Below, in pieces: positions 15,265-24,000 of a stretch of DNA of 64,000 nt. The stretch is from contig NZ_CP065856.1 in assembly GCF_016065055.1 (NCBI RefSeq), forward strand, positions 2,169,836-2,233,835, in the 5' to 3' direction. The notes beneath the pieces are model-generated. The model ran no database searches. It was not told the origin of the DNA and worked only from the letters and a program-made list of their open reading frames with translations. The DNA is from Halosimplex litoreum (GTDB lineage: Archaea; Halobacteriota; Halobacteria; Halobacteriales; Haloarculaceae). The stretch's first letter is position 1, and each line of letters begins with the position of its first letter. Both the position numbers and the translations under genes were made by a program.

Positions 15265-16293
15265 TCACTCGACGAGCGCGAGCGACTCGCCGGCGTCGGC
15301 GCTCCGGCGTGCCGTCTCGACGATCCGATGGGCCTCGCGACAGAAGGCGGGGTCGCTCGGTCCCTCGGGGTCGGCGTCGGTCTCCAGACAGTGGACCAGA
15401 TACGAGACCAGGTCGCCGTCCCGCTCGGGGAGTTCGTCCGGTTCGACCGCGTACCCGTCGGGCCGCTCTGTGGTCGTCACCCGGATCGGCGTCCCGCGCT
15501 CACGGGTGCTGATCGCCCCCTCGGTCCCGACGACTTCGTACCCCGTCGGCGGCTGGGGTTCGGTCTCCCAGGGATGACTGAGCAGTCGCCAGTTCGTCCC
15601 CAGCGTCGAGAGTCCGTCGTCGTATCGGCAGACCGTCGAACTCTGCACGTCGACCGACAGGTCCTCGGGGACGAACCGCTCGGCGGTCACCCGAGCGGGC
15701 AACTCGCCCCCGCGTAACCACGTCGAGAACGTCGCACCGTAGCCCAGGTAGTCGAGCATCGATCCGCCCTCGTCGGCGTCGTAGAACCACGAACCCTCGG
15801 GCGGTGCGCCGGCGTTGCCGCCGTAGTACTGCACCTCCCGCACCTCGCCGACGGTCCCCTCGTCGACGAGGCGCTTGACCGTGTGTTTCACCGGGTCCCA
15901 CGTCGACGGCCAGTTGATCACGAACAGTTCGTCCTCGACCGCGTCGAGCATCCGGTCGCAGTCGGCGAGCGTGTGGGCCATCGGCTTCTCGACCGCGAGC
16001 GCGTCGATACCGTGCTCGACGACCCGCTCGACGAACCTCGCGTGCTCCGCATTGCGCGGGCAGCCCAGCACTACGTCGGGGTCGGTCGCTGCGAGACAGT
16101 CGTCGAGACCGGAGAAGACCGCCTCGTCCGGAATCTCCAGTTCCTCGACGGCCCGCTCGATCGACCCCGTGGAGGTCCGGGGGCGCTCGTCGCAGACGCC
16201 GACGAGTTCGGCGTCGGGGTGGTCGCGCACCCACTCGAGGTTGCGGTTCTGGTGCATCTGGTCGAAGTTCGCACCGACGAATCGCCAGGCCAT
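15265..16293 (-). CDS. Gfo/Idh/MocA family oxidoreductase, divergent cofactor loop
   Basis: 342 residues. AELVGVCDERP, VVLGCPRNAEHARFVERVV and ALAVEKPMAHTLADCDRML (the EKPMA motif) mark the family, and YYGGNAGAPPEGSWFYDADE with GGSMLDYLGYGATFS marks the substrate domain. Unlike its neighbour it starts MAWRFVGANFDQMHQNRNLE, so the usual GxGxxG is replaced by VGANFDQMH; the cofactor may be bound differently or lost. The start ATG at 16293 is the first in the conserved region. The substrate is unknown. Confidence 0.85.
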   Translation of the reverse strand: MAWRFVGANFDQMHQNRNLEWVRDHPDAELVGVCDERPRTSTGSIERAVEELEIPDEAVFSGLDDCLAATDPDVVLGCPRNAEHARFVERVVEHGIDALAVEKPMAHTLADCDRMLDAVEDELFVINWPSTWDPVKHTVKRLVDEGTVGEVREVQYYGGNAGAPPEGSWFYDADEGGSMLDYLGYGATFSTWLRGGELPARVTAERFVPEDLSVDVQSSTVCRYDDGLSTLGTNWRLLSHPWETEPQPPTGYEVVGTEGAISTRERGTPIRVTTTERPDGYAVEPDELPERDGDLVSYLVHCLETDADPEGPSDPAFCREAHRIVETARRSADAGESLALVE

Positions 16294-16337
16294 GCCCGGG
16301 GTGGGGCCGCCACCGACGTAGGCGCTCGGGTCCCGGA

Positions 16338-16760
16338 TCAGGCCGCCCCTGCTCGCTTCTCACGGGCGACCGTGTAGCCGACCACGACGACGATCCAGAC
16401 GCCGATTCCGAGCATGAACAGCCCGAACGGGACGGTGTGGCCGAGGTTCTCGGCGAAGATGTACCCCTGAACCGCCGCCAGCAGCGCCATCGTCGCGACG
16501 GTGACGAACCCGAGCACCGACGGGTCTTCGGGCGGGTCGACGCGGCCCGCTCCCTCGACGAACAGCAGCGTCGCGGCCATCAGCGCCGGCAGCGAGACGA
16601 CCGCCACCGGCTTCGACGCGAAGCCGTCCGGCTCGCCCGACGCCGAGAAGTGGATCGCCAGTTCCGCCGGGAGCCGATCCCACAGTGCCAGCCCCGCAAG
16701 CAGCGTCCCCGCGATCAGCGAAAGCGACAGCCAGTCGGAGCGGTCGAGTCGGAGGGTCAT
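16338..16760 (-). CDS. DUF1648 (SdpI-like) membrane protein
   Basis: 140 residues with four membrane segments. The loop LPAELAIHFSASGEPDGFASKP after the first segment is the DUF1648 signature (HFxxxGxPDG). Relatives include SdpI immunity proteins and proteins of unknown role; in archaea no function is established. The next gene on the same strand follows after 44 bases, so a shared transcript with the downstream oxidoreductase is possible. Confidence 0.85.
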   Translation of the reverse strand: MTLRLDRSDWLSLSLIAGTLLAGLALWDRLPAELAIHFSASGEPDGFASKPVAVVSLPALMAATLLFVEGAGRVDPPEDPSVLGFVTVATMALLAAVQGYIFAENLGHTVPFGLFMLGIGVWIVVVVGYTVAREKRAGAA

Positions 16761-16835
16761 ACCGGCCGTTCTCGCTCGCGCATCAAGAATATATTTGGCT
16801 CGCTGCGGGAAATCGGCGCCGAGGGCGCCGGACGC

Positions 16836-17870
16836 TCAATCGCCCGCCGCCGACTGCCCGCCGCCACCGTTCCCGCCCGACAGCGGCGTCCGCTCCACGA
16901 CCGTTCCGTCGTAGGTCGGGTACTGCTCGACGATCTCGCCGCTCTCGACGTCGCCGTCCTCGACCATCTCTTCGAGCAGCCACCACGCGACCTCGACGTG
17001 TTCGGACTTGACCGTGTAGTACTCCTCGGGGACGCCAAGCGCGTCCATGCGCTCGGCGTCGGCCCACGTCTTCCCGTACACGAGGGTGCCGTCGTCGGTG
17101 ATCTCGTCGAACGGCCGCCGGAGCGTCCGGGCCATCCGCTTGAGCCGGCGGCGGTGCTGGGCGGCGTCCTTGAAGACGCTCGTGCAGAAGTACACCCGCT
17201 CGTGGTCGCCCATCTGGTCTAAGATCTCCTCGCGCGGGCTGTCGACGGCGCTCATGTGCTCGTCGCGCAACTCGAAGCCTTCCTCCTGCATCCGGCGGTA
17301 GTTGCCGTCGGACATCTCGAACTCGTTGATATTGCAGAAGTCGGCGGCGCCTTCGTCGAGGAAGTCGATGAACTCCTGTTCCGGGCGGATGCCCGGGATC
17401 TCGAAGGCGGGGGTCAATCCTTCCTCGCGGGCGACGTAGAGGATCTCCTCCCACTCGGTGCCGTGGAGGTCGCCCCACTGCTCGTACGGCGGGTGGAAGC
17501 GGATCTCGTCCAGACCCGCCTCGGAGAGCCGGCGCATGTTCTCGCGGCCGCCGGTGATGCCGGTGTAGAGGTGCGTGTGGAAGTCCTCGCCGTACTCGTC
17601 TTTCAGCAGGGAGAGATAGCGTGTCGTGCGGCCCATCGCCTCCTGGGGTTCGCCGCCGGTGATCGAGGCGCCCAGCGCGTCCATGCGCTCGGCCTCCTCC
17701 AGTACGTCCTGGTCGGACTCGACGGGCCGTTCGTTGGCGTAGACCTGATTCACGTTCTTGCGGTTCTCGCCGAGGGGGCAGTAGAAACAGTCGCGCTGGT
17801 CGCAGTAGCCGTAGACGAACAGAACCATCTTCCCGCCTTTGGCGCACTGTTCGCAGCCCTCGGATATCAT
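16836..17870 (-). CDS. Radical SAM protein, COG2108 group
   Basis: 344 residues. The cluster motif is YCDQRDCFYCPLG, so the spacing is Cx4Cx2C instead of the classic Cx3Cx2C; the extra residue fits the archaeal COG2108 group related to pyruvate formate-lyase activases. A further pair CEQCAKGG (6-13) precedes it and may bind metal. ASITGGEPQ is the SAM-binding GGEP motif, and LDEIRFHPPYEQW and LTPAFEIPGIRP are barrel strands. The tail ends in a Gly-rich stretch. It is a cytosolic iron-sulfur enzyme of unknown substrate. Confidence 0.85.
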   Translation of the reverse strand: MISEGCEQCAKGGKMVLFVYGYCDQRDCFYCPLGENRKNVNQVYANERPVESDQDVLEEAERMDALGASITGGEPQEAMGRTTRYLSLLKDEYGEDFHTHLYTGITGGRENMRRLSEAGLDEIRFHPPYEQWGDLHGTEWEEILYVAREEGLTPAFEIPGIRPEQEFIDFLDEGAADFCNINEFEMSDGNYRRMQEEGFELRDEHMSAVDSPREEILDQMGDHERVYFCTSVFKDAAQHRRRLKRMARTLRRPFDEITDDGTLVYGKTWADAERMDALGVPEEYYTVKSEHVEVAWWLLEEMVEDGDVESGEIVEQYPTYDGTVVERTPLSGGNGGGGQSAAGD

Positions 17871-18036
17871 TGCCCCTACCTATCCCGTCGAGCGGGAAAA
17901 GTCGTGCGTTCCTGGCCGCGGGGTGGCAAGCGATGGCGTCCAGAGGTGGCGACGTGGTCCCGCTCGCGGCTGCGCGAACCGGAAGCACCGGCCGCGAGCG
18001 CGAGTCTATTAGGGACGCGCCCGCTGGACACTGGCA

Positions 18037-18102
18037 GTGAACCGGACCGGGTCGCACGACGAAGACGAGCGGTCGACCGCGACGGGACCTCGACGTGGCT
18101 GA
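18037..18102 (+). other. Possible leader ORF upstream of the MFS gene (21 codons)
   Basis: GTG at 18037 opens VNRTGSHDEDERSTATGPRR and stops at 18100-18102, overlapping the MFS start by eight bases. A TATA-like GTCTATTAGG at about 18004-18013 is at the correct distance for a leaderless start here. The acidic peptide would also make a sensible N-terminus for the MFS protein if one indel joined the frames. Confidence 0.3.
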
Positions 18103-19276
18103 CTCGCCCGACCGCCGCGAGCGCCTGCTGTGGACGGTCGCGATCTTCGCCTTCGTCACGACCGACGCCGTCGGCTTCCAGCTCAGAGGCGCCCTGCTGC
18201 CCAGCATCGAGGACAGCTTCGAGGTCTCCCAGGCGCTGCTCGGGCTCGTCGCCACCGCGGGTACGCTGGGTTTCGTCGCCTCGGTGCTGGTCGTCGGACT
18301 GGTCGCCGGCCGCATCGACATCTATCGCGCCCTGCTCGGCAGCGCCGCCGTCGTCGCCGTCGGCGCCGTTCTGACGGGGATCGCGCCGGTCTTCCTCGTT
18401 TTCCTCGCGGCGCTCTTCCTCCGCGGAGTCGCCACGGGACCGTTCCGCGCGCTCGACCGCGCAGTGTTGGGCCACCTCTACCCCGACGGCCGCGCCCGCA
18501 TTTTCAACCGCTACGCGCTCGTCTGGGCGGCCGGCGCCGCCGCGGGGCCGCTTGTCGTCACCGCGGCGCTGGCGGCCGGGAACTGGCGGTTCGCCTACGG
18601 CGTCGTCGCCGTCGGCTTCGCCCTTTCGGTGGTGTTGCTCGCCCGGCTGGACCTGCCCGAGTCCGTCGCGGCCGAGCGCGAACTCACTCTCGACGACCTC
18701 CGGGAAGTCCTCCGCAAGCCCGCCGTCGCCGGAACGGTCGGCGTGCTCGTGTTCAACGGCGGCATCGAGGGGACCCTGTTCACCTGGCTCCCCTACTTCG
18801 CCGGCCGGCAACTGCCCGCCGCGGAGGCCAACCTCGTCCTCTCGGTCTTCCTCGCGGCGTACGTCCCCGGCCGGCTGGCCTACAGCTACCTCGCCGACCG
18901 CACCGGCCGCACGCTCGATATCGTGCTCGTGACGCTGACGCTCACGATGCCCGCCCTGCTGGCGACGATTTACCTCGCCAGCGGGCGCTGGCTGTTCGTC
19001 GCCGTCTTCGCGCTCGGGCTGGTGATCTCGGCGACGTTCCCGACGCTGTCGGCGTTCGGCATGAACGCCGCTCCGGAGTACAGCGGACCGGTCAACGCAC
19101 TCACCACGAGCGCGGGGTACGTCGGCATCGCGCTCGTGCCGCCGCTGGTCGGACTGCTGGCCGAGCAGGTCGGCCTGCGGACGGCGCTCGGAATATTGCC
19201 CGTCCTGCTGGCGGCGATGCTCGTCGTGGCCGGGGTGACGCGCGTGTACCAGGCTCGGCGCGGCGCGCCGACGTGA
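18095..19276 (+). CDS. Major facilitator superfamily transporter
   Basis: 393 residues with about 12 membrane helices and a cytosolic loop near residue 190 (PESVAAERELTLDDLREVLR), the usual split into two six-helix halves. SYLADRTGRTLD is the motif-A-like loop of the second half. It starts at GTG 18095 (VADSPDRRERLL). The substrate cannot be predicted; drug or metabolite export is common among such carriers. The leader frame just upstream may affect translation. Confidence 0.85.
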   Translation: MADSPDRRERLLWTVAIFAFVTTDAVGFQLRGALLPSIEDSFEVSQALLGLVATAGTLGFVASVLVVGLVAGRIDIYRALLGSAAVVAVGAVLTGIAPVFLVFLAALFLRGVATGPFRALDRAVLGHLYPDGRARIFNRYALVWAAGAAAGPLVVTAALAAGNWRFAYGVVAVGFALSVVLLARLDLPESVAAERELTLDDLREVLRKPAVAGTVGVLVFNGGIEGTLFTWLPYFAGRQLPAAEANLVLSVFLAAYVPGRLAYSYLADRTGRTLDIVLVTLTLTMPALLATIYLASGRWLFVAVFALGLVISATFPTLSAFGMNAAPEYSGPVNALTTSAGYVGIALVPPLVGLLAEQVGLRTALGILPVLLAAMLVVAGVTRVYQARRGAPT

Positions 19277-19359
19277 GCGGACCGTCCGGTGGGACACCCC
19301 AGACGACCCCGCGATAGAGCCCCGAAGACTGATACAGGCCCGTTGCATACGCCCGATCG

Positions 19360-20445
19360 ATGCTGCTGGTCCTGTGCGTGGACCTCGACGACGACCTCGG
19401 TCGCAAGACGGGCGTCGAGACGCCGGTGGTCGGCCGCGACGCCGTCGAGGCCGCGGCCGTCGAGCTGGCGACCGCCGACCCCGAGGACAGCGACGTGAAC
19501 GTCCTCTTCGAGGGGCTGCACGTCGCCGACCGGATCACCGACGAGTCCGTCGAAGTCGCGGCGGTCACGGGCGTCGACGGCAGCGACGTGGCCGCCAACC
19601 GCGTCGTCGGCGAGGAACTCGACGAGGTGCTCGCCGGCCTCGTCACCGGCGAGGACGTGCGCGCGGTGGTCGTCACCGACGGCGCCCAGGACGAGTCGGT
19701 GCTGCCGGTCATCCGCTCGCGGGTGCCCATCGACGGCGTCCAGCGGGTCGTCGTCCGCCAGGCCCAGGATCTGGAGTCGATGTACTACACGATCAAGCAG
19801 GTGCTCGACGACCCCGAGACCCGCGGGACGATCCTCATCCCCATGGGCATCCTGTTGCTCATCTACCCGCTGTCGCTGTTGGCCGAGCGTCTGGACATGC
19901 CCGGTGCCGTCTTCGGCGTCACGTCGGCGCTGATCGGTTTCTACCTGCTGTCGCGAGGGCTGGCACTGGGCGAGCGGCTGGACTCGTTCGTCGACCGGAT
20001 CCGCGAGGGGCTGTACGCCGGCCGCGTCTCGCTGGTGACGTACTTCGTCGCCGGGCTGCTGTTGATGATCGGCGGGTTCACCGGCGTCCAGACGGTCCAG
20101 AACCTCCAGGCGGGAGCGGCCGACGCGCTGACGGTCATCGACGTGATCGCGGCGATGGTGTACGGGTCGCTGCGCTGGTTCGCCGCCGCCGGGGTGACCA
20201 GCAGCTTCGGCCGCGTCGTCGACGGCTACATCGACGGCGAGTTCGAGTGGCGCCACCTCAACGCGCCCGTCTACGTCCTCGCCATCGCCTTCATCCTCCA
20301 CGGCGTCACCAGCTTCGTCCTCGCCTACGGCGACCTGTCGTACCTCGCGTTCACCCTCACCGGCGCGACGCTGCTCGGCCTGGCCAGCACCTTCGCGTTC
20401 GCGCTCGCGGAGTCGCGGTTCGGCGGCCGCGCCAGGCCGACCTAG
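19360..20445 (+). CDS. DUF373 family membrane protein
   Basis: 361 residues. The soluble N-terminal half (1-155) starts MLLVLCVDLDDDLGRKTGVE and contains VVVTDGAQDESVLPVIRSR and VVVRQAQDLESMYYTIKQ, the DUF373 hallmark; the C-terminal half has about six membrane helices. The N-terminal part looks like a Rossmann-type fold with acidic residues that could bind a metal or nucleotide. Function is unknown, though the family is widespread in archaea. A second member ends the window (62906-64000). It converges with the next gene, overlapping by four bases. Confidence 0.88.
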   Translation: MLLVLCVDLDDDLGRKTGVETPVVGRDAVEAAAVELATADPEDSDVNVLFEGLHVADRITDESVEVAAVTGVDGSDVAANRVVGEELDEVLAGLVTGEDVRAVVVTDGAQDESVLPVIRSRVPIDGVQRVVVRQAQDLESMYYTIKQVLDDPETRGTILIPMGILLLIYPLSLLAERLDMPGAVFGVTSALIGFYLLSRGLALGERLDSFVDRIREGLYAGRVSLVTYFVAGLLLMIGGFTGVQTVQNLQAGAADALTVIDVIAAMVYGSLRWFAAAGVTSSFGRVVDGYIDGEFEWRHLNAPVYVLAIAFILHGVTSFVLAYGDLSYLAFTLTGATLLGLASTFAFALAESRFGGRARPT

Positions 20446-20798
20446 GACCGCTCTCGGGACTGACTTACCAGAAAGCCACAGCCGGCGATCAGGACGACGA
20501 CGCCGCCGAGCAGAAGGGTCCCGCTTCCGACCGCCGTCCCGACGACGATCCCCGTCCAGGCGAACCCGAAGACGCCGTGGGCCAGCGCGAACAGTCGCCG
20601 ACCCCGCCGGTAGAAGACGACCGCACCGAGCAACAGCGCGCCCGCGAGGACGACCGCCGACAGCGCGACCGGCCGCACGCGCAGGCCACCGACCGGGACG
20701 GGCCCGACCAGCGGTTCGAGCAGAAAGGTCAGCCCCGCGAGGCCGACGAGCGTCCCGATGGCGGCCGGTCCGAGTTCGATGTCGAGCGTGTCGGTCAC
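20442..20798 (-). CDS. Small four-helix membrane protein, unknown
   Basis: 118 residues with four hydrophobic segments (about 13-33, 45-62, 70-88, 92-110) and short loops; the C-terminus ends SQSRERS. Codon use is normal for the region. Its stop overlaps the DUF373 stop in a tail-to-tail arrangement. No family was recognised. Confidence 0.65.
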   Translation of the reverse strand: MTDTLDIELGPAAIGTLVGLAGLTFLLEPLVGPVPVGGLRVRPVALSAVVLAGALLLGAVVFYRRGRRLFALAHGVFGFAWTGIVVGTAVGSGTLLLGGVVVLIAGCGFLVSQSRERS

Positions 20799-20898
20799 GA
20801 CCCACCGTTGGGACCGGACCGGAGTGAACGTTCCGACCGGTCCCGGACACGACGGACCGCGACCGCCGTCTGCGACGGTCTCGACTCCGGCGACGGTA

Positions 20899-20907
20899 CT
20901 TTTATCG
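20899..20907 (+). promoter_or_regulatory. TATA box upstream of the large sensor kinase
   Basis: CTTTTATCG lies about 28 bases before a GTG at 20931 and about 120 bases before the preferred kinase ATG at 21023. It implies either a leaderless leader ORF or a leadered kinase transcript. Confidence 0.5.
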
Positions 20908-20930
20908 CGCCTGCCCCGCTACCCGAAGTC

Positions 20931-21026
20931 GTGTCAACGATCGGACTATGGGGTGGTCGGAGGGCCCGTGGTGGGCTGCGACGGTGGCCCCCGCCGGTCG
21001 CTCGAGGGGCTGGAAACCGACGATGA
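20931..21026 (+). other. Possible leader ORF upstream of the large kinase (31 codons)
   Basis: GTG at 20931 opens a frame that begins VSTIGLWGGRRARGG, contains about ten arginines and ends at TGA 21024-21026, overlapping the kinase ATG (ATGA). The position at leaderless distance from CTTTTATCG supports translation; the basic composition argues against a normal haloarchaeal protein. Confidence 0.3.
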
Positions 21027-24000
21027 CGGGCGGGGAGTCGGGGCCAGCCGACGGCGGAGCGGGGGGTGAGGCCGCCGTCGACGCGGTCGTGGCGCGTCGG
21101 TGTGTCGCCGTGGCGCTCGCGGACGGCCGCGTCGCCGACGCGACGGGCCCGCTCGACGACGTTCTGGGGGTCGACCCGGCGGTCGCGGTCGGTGAGGCGG
21201 ACTTCTACGACGGGCTCGCGGCCGCGTCGACCGACGGCGGGCCGGTCGAGCGGATCGCGGCGGCGGCCGCCGAGGGCACGACAACCGACGGGACCGTCGT
21301 GGCGGTCGAGACCGATGCGGGCCGACGCGTGTATCGCCACGTCGGTCTGGCGTGTCCCGCCGACTCGGTCGCCGACCGCGCAGAGGTGTTCGAGGACGTG
21401 ACGCGGCTCCGCGAGGCGGCCGACCGGCTCGACCTGTTCGAGACGCTCGCCGAGCGCGCACGGGACGGCCTGTTCGCGACCGACGGCACGGGCAGGGTCG
21501 TCCACTGTGCCGAGTCGTTCGCCTCCTGGCTCGGCGCCGAGCCGGCGACGCTGGTCGGCCGACGAGTCGAGCGGTTCGTCGCCGAGCGCGAACGCCCCGC
21601 GTGGGCGACCGCGGTCGCCGACCTCGACCCCGAGACCGAGCTGACTCGCGAGTTCGAGTTCAGGTGGCGGGGCTCGCGGGTCGGACTCTCGGTCGCGCTG
21701 ACCGGACGGCCGGGCGGGGGCGTCCTCGGCGCGGTCCGCCGTCCCGGACGGGAGGCCGAGCGGGCCGACCGCGCCGAACAGTACCGGACGCTCGTCGAGA
21801 ACGCCGCCGACCCGATGTGGGTCGTCGACGCCGACGACCGGATCGCCCTCGCCAACGCGGCGATGGGCGAGTTCCTCGGCCGCGACCCCGCGGACCTGGC
21901 GGGGCTGGCGGTGAGCGACCCGGTCCCGTCCGAAGCGGCCGACCGGATCGCCGCCGCCCTGGAGACCGTTCGCGCGGGCGACCGGCGCCGGTGGCACGAC
22001 ACCGACCTGCGACTCCCGGACGCGGACGGGCGAGACCGCCGGTTCGAGGCCACGTTCGGGCCGGTGCGGGCCGACGGGGCGGTCGTCGGAACGGTCGGCA
22101 CGTTCCGAGACGTGACCGAGCGCGAGCGCCGCCGGACGGAGCTCGAACGGCTCCGTCGGTTACTCGCCGGCGTCGTCCGCACGGACATCGCCGACGGTGT
22201 CCGCGAGATCGGCGAGCTGGCCGACCGCCTGATCGAGGCCGTCGACGGCGAGCCCGCGGCGCTGGCGGGGTCGATCCGCGACCGCGCCGAGGCGATGGCG
22301 GCGCTTGTCACCAAGACCGCGGCGGTCGACCGCATCGTCGACACCGACCCCGAACCGACGACCGTCGCCCTCGAGACGGCCGTCGATCGGGCGGTCACGT
22401 CGGTCGACGACGGTTCGGCGGCGACCGTCGACGTGGACGTGCCGTCGGTCGACGTCCGGGCCGTCCCGGTCGTCGATCTGGCGGTGCGCAACCTCCTCGA
22501 GAACGCCGTCGAGCACAGCTCGACGAGCGATCGGCCGGGTGCCGATGACGCCGTCGAGCACGGCTCGACGAGCCCTGCTTCGCAGACTCGACAGGACGCG
22601 CTCGCTCACTCCGGCGAGGAGCCGACCGTCTCGGTGACGGCGACGGTCGCCGAGCGGTCGGTGACCCTCTCGGTCGTCGACGACGGCCCGGGGATCCCCG
22701 ACGCGGAGCTGGCCGCGCTCGAACGCGGCGCGGAGACGCCGCTGGAACACGGCAGCGGCGTCGGCCTCTGGCTCGTCGAGTGGGTCGTCACGAAGTCCGG
22801 CGGCGACCTGTCGTTCGAGACCGACGACGGCACGCGCGCGGCGATCCGGTTCGACCGCGCCGACGCCGCGACCGGTCCGCCGAACGGCTCCGACGGCCAG
22901 GGGGCGACCGTGGGGGGGCCAGACGACGCCGACGTCCACGCCTGTCACCTCGACCCCGATCGCTCGGCGACGGCGCGGATCCGCGATGCCGCCGCCGCCG
23001 TCAGGCCGACCGTCACGGTCGAGCGCGCCGAGGGCGTCGACGGCGCCGTCGACGCGCTCGCGACCGGCCGCGTCGACTGCCTGGTCACCGACCGCCTCGA
23101 CGACCCCGGCTGGGACCGGCTCGCCGACGCGGCCGCGGCGGCCGACGCCCCGATCGTCTGCTACGCCGGCGCCGCCCACACGGCCGACGAGGCGCGTCTC
23201 ACCGCCGTCGACAGCCTCGTCGAGAAGGGCACTGGGACCGCCCCGGCCGCCTTCCTGGTCGAGAAGCTCCTCGCGCTCGTCGGCGTCGACGCGCCCCGAG
23301 AGCGGGACGCCAAAGCGGGGGCGACCGGAAGCGACACCGACACCGGGGCCCCGGAGCCGTCCGCTGGCGACCCCGCTCGGCGGTCCGCCGGTGCGGCCCT
23401 CCAGGTCGCGACCGACCCGGCGACCGTGACTCGCGTGCCGGACGACCACCCCGGATTCGCCGACGCCGTCGACCCGCCGGCCGGCGGCGAGGGCGCGGCG
23501 CTCGTGCCTGCGACGGCCGGGGCGAGTCGACGCCGTGTCGGCGAGTGGAACCTATCGCTGTCCGTCGACGACGAGGACCTCCAGGTGCGCTACGCCCGGG
23601 ACCTGACGCCGGCGGTCGCGCGCGAGCGGCGGTGTGCGCTGCTGTCGGCGCTGGTCGACCACGCCCGCGACCGCATCTCGGTCGTCGACGCCAACGGCGA
23701 GGTGGTGTACCACAACGAGGCGTTCGCCGACGCGCTGGGCCACGAGGACATGGTCGGGGTCCACTCGGCGGAGTTCATGGCGCCGGGCGAGCTGGAGAAA
23801 GGGCAACTGGCCGTCCAGCGACTGCTCGCGACGCCGGAGCTGGACAGCGAGGCCCTCGACGTGGCCTTCGAGACGGCCGACGGCGAGCGGGTCACGCTGG
23901 CGGTCCACTTCGCGGTCCGACGCGAGGCCGGCGAGTACGCCGGGGTCGTCAACGTCGCTCGCGACGTGACCGGCGCCGCCGGAGATCCGCGACTCGAACG

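Noticed and set aside
20948-21022. 25-residue N-terminal extension of the giant kinase
   Set aside because: It has four Trp and a rare AGG codon, does not resemble a PAS domain or signal, and the ATG at 21023 is coupled to an upstream frame; the later start is more likely.
19374-21026. 550-codon plus-strand frame over the DUF373 gene
   Set aside because: It is an Arg-rich shadow of the DUF373 gene and the antisense of the next; only its last 31 codons were considered separately as a leader ORF.
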